From Dioscorea cayenensis subsp. rotundata (Eukaryota > Streptophyta > Magnoliopsida > Dioscoreales > Dioscoreaceae): DNA of 64,000 nucleotides. The position numbers were made by a program, and so were the translations under genes. Positions 56,058 to 64,000 of the stretch are shown piece after piece; the first letter of the stretch is position 1; each line of letters begins with the position of its first letter. The stretch covers positions 19,374,382 to 19,438,381 of the forward strand of contig NC_052472.1 in the NCBI RefSeq assembly GCF_009730915.1. The letters run 5' to 3'. A model generated the notes under the pieces. It saw only the letters and a program-made list of their open reading frames with translations, did no database searches and was not told where the DNA came from.

Positions 56058-57724
56058 GTTACCGGTTGGTGCATGAGGCTATGTTTGAGAGGAACAATGA
56101 GTCCACAGGGAAAGTACATGCCGTGCTGGGTAACGCCATTGATCTGTGCCATGTGGTTCCCATAAAATCCCAGAGAGCGCGCTATGGTATGCCTGTTCTG
56201 TTGAAGCCATCAACAGTGATGAGACATCCCACGAGAAAAATATCAACAAGGAAATACTGTAAAACCTGTTTTCCAATGCTAGAGTTTTCACTTGTGTTAG
56301 CAGATAATAGAAAATTAAAGATATCTATCTATTTGCATGTCAGGAAATAGCTTCATGCTCAGTATACACGCATAAAATAACTCAAAGTTTCTACACTTCA
56401 CATGCAACCAAAGAAGGATAAACTTCTGTGTCTTTGTACTATTATTACCTTCTCTAAGGAAGGGCCAGCATCCTTGAAATCGCGAGGCACAATAAGAGCA
56501 GCAGAGCAGCAGTAACAGCAGTCACGAAGCATACGTCTAAACCCTTAAGAAGAAATAAGCATACCAAAGAGTAACAAGATATGCGGATGTTTTCCACAAC
56601 AATATTTCTTCCATCTTCTCACTCAATCCTTTACTTTCCCGTCCTCAGATTGCAGAAGTTAATTCTCCTTTCTGAGCCATTTGTGTGCGCTGCTAGAGTC
56701 CTCATCAATGCCCTGTGGATGCTGGTTTCATCCTCCTTTGAGTGTCCCAGCACTCCCTGCAGCTTCCCTTGATGATGTACTCGACCCTTGCTGAATCAAC
56801 TGCACTCATTTTAGCACTGCACTGGATATGTTGTTCTCATTGTCAAAATGTCCTGTTCCCTCAAAGATTCATTTTGTCCGGCGTCTCTGCCCTGATTGAA
56901 ATTGCTAGGCGTGAGCTCACATCAATTTCGTACAGATGTCCATTGCTGAGAGTTACAGGAGGAACCTACATAGAGCATTGCTCGTGAGCCGTGCGCCGGT
57001 GAGAAATTACATCATCTTCGACAACCACGCTTCTGATGCTGGTACCACCACTTCACATCCTTTTGCCACGTGACAACAACTTCCTTAGAAGTAACATAAT
57101 AGGATTATGCAGCTGACAACTTCTCCCTGTCACCGAGCATGGCAGGCAATGCGAACAAAGAATTTTCCGAAACTGATTTTTACTTTGCAGACCCGCAATA
57201 ACAAAAGGGTTTTGTGGGTTACCAGTGGAGTAACCAGAAGATCCGATGTGGCGCTTAGAAGCAAGAGCTCAGAGGAAAGGTTGAGGTGGTAGATTGTTTT
57301 GGTCTAGCGACTTTTAAAGATGAACTCGGTGAGGACAACACAACTTAGTGCATGGCCAGGAAAGCGCTAGAGACCGCAGAAACTATAACAATTCGGCCAA
57401 GAGCAAAAGTCCCGCTAATTCCTTGGCTTTTCCAACATAAGAGTTTACCTAAACTATTTGAACATATCAGCTCTTTCCAAGGTAGATACTAACAACCATG
57501 GTCCAAAAGGAGGCCAAGAATAGAGGAGGTCGATTGCGGCATAAGCTCACGTCGGGTGAAATGACACTGCGAGAGATGACCATGAGCATGGCAGCGCAGG
57601 AGAGAACGGCAGTCCTTCCAATTGGAAGAGAGGGAACTGCAGGGAAGACAGCCACACACCCAGGAAAAATCCCAAAAAGCTTAATAGAGCCTAGGACTAC
57701 TTTCACAATTGGTGGCAATGCCAT
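56058..57724 (-). pseudogene. Lsi2-like silicon/arsenite efflux transporter (ArsB/citrate-transporter type), decayed
   Basis: Lsi2-type proteins export silicic acid or arsenite from root cells. The start at 57724 reads MALPPIVKVVLGSIKLFGIF, then VAVFPAVPSLPIGRTAVL and VISPD. After shifts come AIDLP, TMVVSIYL, the words CWKSQG, VSAVSSA and VVLTEF, then DVEVVVPASE-like and VEDDVISHR-like pieces and VTLSNGHLYEIDVSSRLAIS. FKDAGPSLEK (56450-56480), a probable intron, and GCLITVDGFNRTGIP with ALWDFM (56160-56235) follow. The two-exon layout and loop order fit Lsi2. Frame shifts occur every 50-150 bases, and the last ~90 residues expected for the family are not found before the gap. Identity comes from several separate matches; none of the frames is whole. 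Confidence 0.7.
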
Positions 57725-59520
57725 TGTTCTTACTTAGGGATTACCTAGTTAATTCAAGCCCAACAATCCTAATCGGCACAAACAATGAAAACGTCAACAC
57801 ATTGAAGGGGAGAGAGAAAAGAACAAGACCTTAAGAAAACAAATGTAACAAGATGAGCTACTGAAAAGGATCTGAAGGGACATTAAAATTGGTACTCAAC
57901 TAAGGAAAGGTTGTGGAAAGTCCACCCATTTTCCAGCCCCATTTCAAAAATCCTCTTTAGTATCAAAGGACAGTTTCTGGAAACAAAGTTCAGCAATAGT
58001 TCCCTCCAATTTTGTCTTTCCTGCATGACGAAGAACATCAATAGACCCAGAGTTCCCTTAAAACAATCAAACACATATAAATAAACTGCTTAGCAATTGT
58101 CTCAACTTCTAGTACCAACACTTAAAACTATCTTTCTAAGGACAAAAGAACCAACCTGAGATTTGCCCAGGAATGTGAATTGTACCATTGTTTCTGAATC
58201 AAACGGTTCCTATTGGCCCTCAAATTAGGTGATGAAACTAGGATTTAAAACTTGGTATTTAAGAATGATATTGGCTTTTTCATAAAATTAATCAAACATA
58301 TATAAATAAACAATACCATTGGTTTCAAATTCTGAAACCATAAAGCAATCCTGGCCATTACCCAAAATGTGAAATTTATCATTTGTTTTCCCAGCAGTCA
58401 AAAACAAATATAAGAGTCTCTTTAGCAATAATTCTGCTTTTACTATCAAACATATAAAGAATCGTGCAAAAGGTCTCAAATTCTGAGAAAGTCAGCACTT
58501 GAACGCTTTTCAAATGAAGAAACAAACAACCCTTTCATCACTCAGTATGCAAAAGCTTTAGCATTGTATCTATTCAAATCTGAGAGCTCTCTAAATGAAG
58601 CAATGAAACAAAAACCCAAGATCAAAACTCTGATATTTAGCGAAATAACATTTGGGCCATCTCAAAAAGCAATTAACTACATATAAAGAAACATTATCAA
58701 TGGTCTTCAAATTCTGAACTGCAACATTATTTCTTCAAAAAGAAGAAACCAGCAAATCCCCATTTAGCAAAATTAGTACTTCTCATCAACCAAACAAAAA
58801 CAACGAAACAAGCTCCATTTATCACTAATATTCAATAAAAAGAGATGCCAAATACCTTCAAATATAGAAAATTACAACATCCAAACATCGTACACAAAGG
58901 ACACCAACCAAAACACGAAACACAGCACAAAAAGCACAAAAAGAGACATCAAACACATGAAATTTAGCACCGCATGGAAAGAAAGAGGACAAAGATGAGG
59001 CAATGAAACTATGCGCTAAAGTCCCCAAAATCCAAAATTCAGCACAAGCTCAGACTTGAAAGGCGCTTTGGATCGGATTGGAGACAAGAAAGGAACAGTG
59101 TGAGTATTGCATTTCTGACTGTAAACAAAGAAAGTCCAAATCTTTTTCAGTTTCTATCTATTTAGTTATTATATAAAACCAAAGAAGCAAGAGAAACCAA
59201 GACTTCGCCATCTCTTCTTCAGTTGAGGTTGTCAAGCTTTGAGTATCTGCTCACTCGCGGTGAGCTTAACTCTCTTATCTTAGGCTAAAGTAAATTAATA
59301 TAGGTGAACCTAATGGGAAGATGGTAGGGGCAAGACCCACTGTAGAGCACGCGGTGACGTGCACGGCGCTCGGTGTGAGCAATGCAGAGACAGGGCACGC
59401 TTTACTCCTGGACGCAGACTGAATACGACCGTCACGTCACATGTCACTATATGCCTGCATACGAAATATGACGCACTGTGTATTTGAATAGCAAGTGTTA
59501 TAATCTCTCTTTATTTAGAA
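57725..59520. other. Upstream region of the Lsi2-like relic, no gene
   Basis: Mostly A/T-rich, with repeated short words such as CATATATAAA and TTCAAATTCTGA near 58300, 58480 and 58690, suggesting old local duplication. 59320-59450 is notably GC-rich (GCACGCGGTGACGTGCACGG), compatible with a promoter. A plus-strand 91-codon frame just beyond it (59539-59814) has no recognisable product. Confidence 0.45.
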
Positions 59521-61204
59521 AAACTGTCTTGATCAATTGTGGTTATGATGTTCTCATCTTGTATACATGATAGTCAGTATGCTGAATTGAAATATGATGG
59601 TGATATACTAATATGTCAAATTGATTCACCGCATCATGGGATAAAAATTACTAGTCGATTCAGTGCAAGTAGTTGGTTTAGACTCTGTGAGACCTTACTA
59701 CTGCAGTTTATTAAAGTATTTGATTATGAGTCATTCGCTCCTCTCGACGTATTTGATCGAGATATAATATTATATATATCAAAGTGGTTTTATCTATATT
59801 ACAAAAATTATTAATAAATAAATTAAAATGAATCAGTCATTAAATCCAGCTTTATTATAAGTGTGGTCGATTTTCATTTATTTTTATTATATAAACTTTC
59901 AAACTCTGCTTTAGGGATAAAACACAGTATGTTTCTTTTATATCATTATTCTACCCGAGTGAGACTTTCAGTGAAAATATTAGTAATTAACATTGTCTAT
60001 TTCTAAATTCAGGATAAAATCCATGAAATGTAAATGTATCAACTATTGATGCGCTTATGTTTAATTAGTTTGATTATTAAATTTATGTTTGATTCTTTTT
60101 ATTCAATGATAAAAACCAGTTATTGGTCTGGTCACGTTTTACATAAACAGAACCACCAAATTAACTAATACTATGAGAATGGATAAAATGTTTTATAAAG
60201 TTAATTGCTTTGTCAAACTAAAAATATTGCACTTATCATATATATTTATATTTTTTATATTTGTATATGGTTAGTGGTGCTTATTGAGGCCACTAAGAGT
60301 GGGTAAAATATTATTTTAAAAATTATGAAAATGAGAAATTTAGTTGTTATTTACATTTGAGCGATGCTATTTTTACGAATAGGTTTTTCCCTCAAAATGA
60401 GCGTGGATGCCTACACTTGTAGTTCACATCCTCATCCACGCTATTATATATATAAACTCAAATTTGAACTTTAAAAATTATTAAATACTTGAAAAATATT
60501 ATAAAAACTATATCTAAAATCATAAACTCAAATACTACAAAAATCTATAAACTAAAAATCCAAAATTTTAAACCCTAAACCCCTAAACCCTAAATCCTAG
60601 TTTTCCTAAACCCTAGACCCTAGATCCCTATGCTCTAAACTCCTCAAACAAGAATCACATCTCTGAGTTTGTGGATTTCTACATTATAGTTTAGGGAGCG
60701 GGTCTCAGTTTATCATTTACATGTTTATCTTTTACGATTAAATGTTTAAATTTAGGATTTAGATCATAAAGAGAAATTAAATTTTTCTTTTTTAAAAAAA
60801 AAAAAGAAAGAATGACATGGATGCTGACATGGATACCAACTTAACATCGAAGTCATTCGGGAAATCTATTTGGTAAAATATCATTACTCTTTACATTTAC
60901 TTTTATAAAGGATAACAAATGTAATTTTTTCATCATCTTAAAAAAAATATATAAATGCTTTATTGTTTTTTTGGTGCAACAAAAAACAAAGTTAAACTTT
61001 TACCTTTTTTTTATTTTTTGCTTAAATTTTATAACCACAGGTTTTTTTTTATTTTTTATACTAAATATATTTATTTTTTATATGAGATATTTACATTTTA
61101 GTCCTTACAAATTTTTCCAATTCAAACTTTTTCTTTATCACCACTTATTATACCTCCAACAGTTAACTCCTAAAATTTTAATGGAAACTAATTATAATGG
61201 TTAA
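59521..61204. other. Intergenic with short telomere-like tract
   Basis: AT-rich. At 60569-60635 degenerate CCCTAAA units occur (AACCCTAAACCCCTAAACCC and following). No gene or clear element termini. Confidence 0.5.
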
Positions 61205-61870
61205 ATTTATAATGGATAAAAATTACGATGTCAAATCTACAATTATCAGAAAGTACGTTAATGAAATCTGCAATTGTCAGATATTATGAAAGTCAAATCT
61301 GAACTGTTAAAATTTTGACTGTCAAACCTACAACCATCAGAAAAATTGAGGGTCAAATCTGCAATTGTAAAAAATCACAACGGTCAAATATACAACTTTC
61401 AGTGATTATGACAGTCAAATATGCAAGTATCAGATTTATGAAGATCAAACCTACAATCGTCAGAATTTTAACAATCAAAACCTGCAACCATCAGATATTG
61501 TGACAGTCAAATTTGCAATGGTAAAACATCATGAGAGTCAAATCTGCAACTGTCAGTAATTATGACAATCAAATATGCAATTATCAAAATTATGGCGGTC
61601 AAACCTATAATAGTCATAAATTATGATGATCAAATCTACAAAGGTAAAAAATCACAACTATCTAACTGCAGAATCGCCGCTTATTATGATAATCAAATCT
61701 ATAATTGTCAGATTTGTGATGGTCAAATCTACAACCGCTGTGAATTATGACAGTCAAACTCGTAAAAATCACAAACTCAAATATTATCAAGAATTATAAT
61801 CGATCAAATCTACAATTGACAAAATTATGCCCTTCAAACCTATAACCATTTGAAACTATGACGGTCAAAA
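61205..61870 (+). repeat. Minisatellite, ~31-base units, about 20 diverged copies
   Basis: Units follow the pattern (G/A)TCAAATCTGCAATTGTCAG plus a variable TATTATGACA-like spacer. Starts recur about every 30-31 bases. A variant with GTAAAAAATCAC in place of GTCAGAT recurs at about 61367, 61521, 61644 and 61762 (spacing 154, 123 and 118), suggesting sub-arrays of four or five units. No unit pair is identical, so the array is old. Confidence 0.85.
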
Positions 61871-61879
61871 GTTTAATAA

Positions 61880-62800
61880 ACCAAAAATGATAAGGGTCAA
61901 AATTGATTTTCCATTAATGCCTTATACTCTCTAAACATGTCAAAAGCTCCTAACTTGTTGTTCATTAAGTACACATAACTATATCTATAATGATTATCGG
62001 TAAAAGTTATGAAATAGTGTAAACCTCCGCGAGCCATCTTGTTGATCGGTCCACAAACATCAATGTGCACTAAATCCAAAACTTGAGCAGCCCTCTCAAG
62101 ATGTCTAATGAAAGGGGACTCAGTCATTTTGCCAAAGAGATAAGACTCACATGTATGATAGGGATCTAATCCCAATGAACCTATGAGGTCATCTTTCTCT
62201 AACTCGTGAATCCTTTGTTTTTCAACATGATCTAGTCTTAAATGGCATACAAGTTTTTGATTTATCTCATGCCTACCATGTCTTTTAGTTATAGCATTCA
62301 CAATACATTCTAGATATTCAGATCACATAATCCATGTAGCAAAGAGACATTGCCGATTAATTTATATCCAGAATAAATATAACAACTAGTTTCACCAAAT
62401 TTAAAAGCGTATTTCTTTCTGACTTAAATCGATAAAGAAATAATGTTCTTTGACCTATTTGGTGATACTAAATAATCCTTTGAAATGAAAAATATGTCCT
62501 GAATGTAAGTGAATAGAAGTAGATCTTATGTGGGTTGCCATACACAATTTCCGGTTCCCATGTTGATCATCACCTCTCGTTCACCCAACTTTATTCTTCT
62601 TTCTAGATTCCGAAACATAAGCACTAGCTCAAGAATAAAAAAATCCAAGAAGTACAAAATACATATATTGAACAATTAGTTTCCAAAACAAATCGTTCTG
62701 CACCTATAAGGTTGTTTGCTCTTAGCTATGGGCATTCCAACTTCCACTGACTAGCATCGCCACAGTGAAAACACTTGTCACTTGCTTGGAGCTCTCACCC
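61880..62800 (-). mobile_element. Ty1-copia retrotransposon fragment (gag end and integrase start)
   Basis: The minus strand has a GAG-pre-integrase/integrase piece at 61897-62301: LVCHLRLDHVEKQRI, SPFIRHLERAAQVLDLVHID, VCGPINKMARGG and YFITFTDNHYRYSYVYLM. Upstream, at about 62738-62785, is a gag zinc-knuckle CFHCGDASQWKLEC whose His is replaced by Gln. Protease and most of gag are not readable; RT and RNase H are absent because the minisatellite follows directly. No LTR was identified. Confidence 0.8.
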
Positions 62801-62929
62801 ATACGAACCATGGGAGCCTTGCCTTTCTTCTTACTCACTCCTACCATAACCTTGAGTGGAGATGCAATAAGAATATTAGCCTTAAGAATGTGCTCAATTA
62901 GCTCTACATTAAGGACTACTCTTAAATTC

Positions 62930-64000
62930 CTGAACTAATCTACAAAATTAGGCCCAATAAGGACATTATCTCAAGCAAATATTAAATGGGCTATTTGTCA
63001 CGTCGAGAAATAAATATACGAAAATAAAAAATCAGATTATTAGTTCATTTATATTATACCCTAGTTATATTAAGGTCTTTAAATAAAACTTAGCTCACAC
63101 TACATTTTTCCAAAATCTACACTCCCATTGTAGAATCGAAAATCCTCATTGGTAGGATTTCATAGTGAGTGATTGTGTTCTTTATTAAATCCAGTGGAGC
63201 TCAACCAATATAATATAATCACTCCACTAGAGTCAACAAAATGGCTTCTCATGCCAACCTATTCCATAGGTACTCCAATTAATCTTGGGTCATAGTTCAC
63301 CAAGCCTCAACCCATACAATTTAATCAGCCTGTGAACTATCTAAGTCAAGTCCACCAACTTTTGTCAACCTAACAATTGAATCCAACCCCACAACTCATA
63401 TAGTATAATTGGGGAAGAATTTCTTTCAACTGACAGCATCCAATGCACTAAAAGTTCTTAAAGTTATAAGCAAACCTCCTCATACAAGGACTTTTGTGTC
63501 GTTTGATTATATTTTTCTCTAAAATTTACAAATAATATATCCTAGATACAATTGATTTTTTGTAAAATTAAAGAAAAATTATATTGGATACAATAAAACC
63601 CAAATGCATAAACGCAAAATAAAATTTAAAAAAAAAACTCTAAGATTCATGATCTATCCATCTATTCAACACATTATATAAAAATAAAACAATCATAAAT
63701 TACATGGGTGGGATCCAATTTTATTAAAATAATAATAATAATAAAAATAATAAAAATAATAAATTAAAATTATATATACACACGCGTGGGCTGCCCAATT
63801 TTATTTAAAATAACAATAATAATAAATAATTAAAATAATTAAAATATATATATACATGCGTGGCCGCCCGCGCACTGTGCAGTACTCGGGCCACGCAGCA
63901 CTGCGCAGCATTGTGTTCAATTTATTTATATATTATTTTTTATATATATAAATTTTAAATAAATCAATTGTGCATACTGCTTGCCCATGCAGCACTGTAC
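62930..64000. other. Non-coding end of window, AT-rich with a short tandem repeat
   Basis: No gene seen. 63700-63870 holds about two units of roughly 75-83 bases, each GTGG(G/C)(C/T)...CCAATTTTATT(A) plus AATAATAATAA and a TATATATACA(C/T)GCG end. 63860-63920 is GC-rich with repeated CAGCACTG(C/T)GCAG words. 63130-63480 could be retrotransposon-derived but shows no diagnostic motif. Confidence 0.5.

Noticed and set aside
59539..59814. 91-codon plus-strand frame MVMMFSSCIHDSQYAEL
   Set aside because: No recognisable domain, no promoter or splice context beyond chance, lying in AT-rich DNA. Kept only as a remark.
61205..61870. CRISPR-like array (regular ~31-base repeats)
   Set aside because: Units are contiguous and all diverged with no unique spacers, in a plant nuclear context; it is a minisatellite.
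1..64000. Biosynthetic cluster or new multi-gene system
   Set aside because: The genes found (HAD phosphatase, acetylesterase, C2 protein, RLP, GSTT and relics) have no shared pathway or regulation visible, and most of the remaining sequence is transposon-derived.

Overview
This is an angiosperm nuclear draft-assembly window. It has intron-containing plant genes, plant-type LINEs, SINEs, MITEs, a hAT element and Ty1-copia remains, in an AT-rich background, plus two runs of exactly 1000 N (19473-20472 and 54754-55753). GC-rich 5' ends in the GDP-fucose synthase and copper-ATPase relics and an Lsi2-like gene suggest a monocot, but this is inference and the species is not determined.

Layout. 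1-10.3 kb: the 3' end of a HAD-superfamily phosphatase gene and a direct duplicate of that end and its flank about 7.95 kb downstream, where the HAD copy is dead. Between them lie a tandem-repeat-bearing MITE, a C2-gene exon relic, a second MITE and a frameshifted GDP-L-fucose synthase gene. 10.1-14.8 kb: a 12-exon pectin acetylesterase gene (minus). 18.2-19.2 kb: the 3' exons of a C2-domain protein gene (minus), cut by gap 1. 20.5-24.5 kb: a minus-strand LINE that has lost its reverse-transcriptase active-site box. 26.1-30.0 kb: an HMA5-like copper P1B-ATPase pseudogene without its phosphorylation site, followed by a SINE with a 14-bp target duplication. 31.0-32.1 kb: a LINE 3' end carrying a MULE-type MITE inside and a foldback element at its A-tail. 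33.2-44.6 kb: two diverged copies of one non-coding block. A near-full-length LINE (with a solo LTR in its ORF1) lies between them, and a truncated LINE sits inside the second copy. 44.7-47.7 kb: an LRR receptor-like protein gene with one frameshifting deletion. 48.2-50.0 kb: a second SINE and a non-autonomous hAT element, both with clear target duplications. 50.3-54.0 kb: a theta-class GST gene with a peroxisomal SKL end, and a second GSTT represented only by exon 1, followed by a LINE 3' fragment and gap 2. 56.0-57.7 kb: a decayed Lsi2-like arsenite/silicon efflux transporter gene (minus). 61.2-64 kb: a ~31-bp minisatellite, a Ty1-copia fragment and AT-rich repeats.

The genes are independent loci of ordinary plant metabolism (cell-wall pectin and fucose, metal and metalloid transport, glutathione, surface recognition) and do not form a pathway or cluster. 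The main theme is decay and turnover: almost every protein gene here is duplicated, truncated or frameshifted, and several frames are broken by a single base, so assembly error must be separated from real pseudogenisation. I did not find a convincing undescribed biological system. The most useful signals are the reciprocal decay of the duplicated HAD/pectin acetylesterase block, precisely bounded insertions (SINEs, hAT, MULE-MITE, solo LTR), Trp-to-stop decay in a LINE, and a minisatellite with possible higher-order structure.
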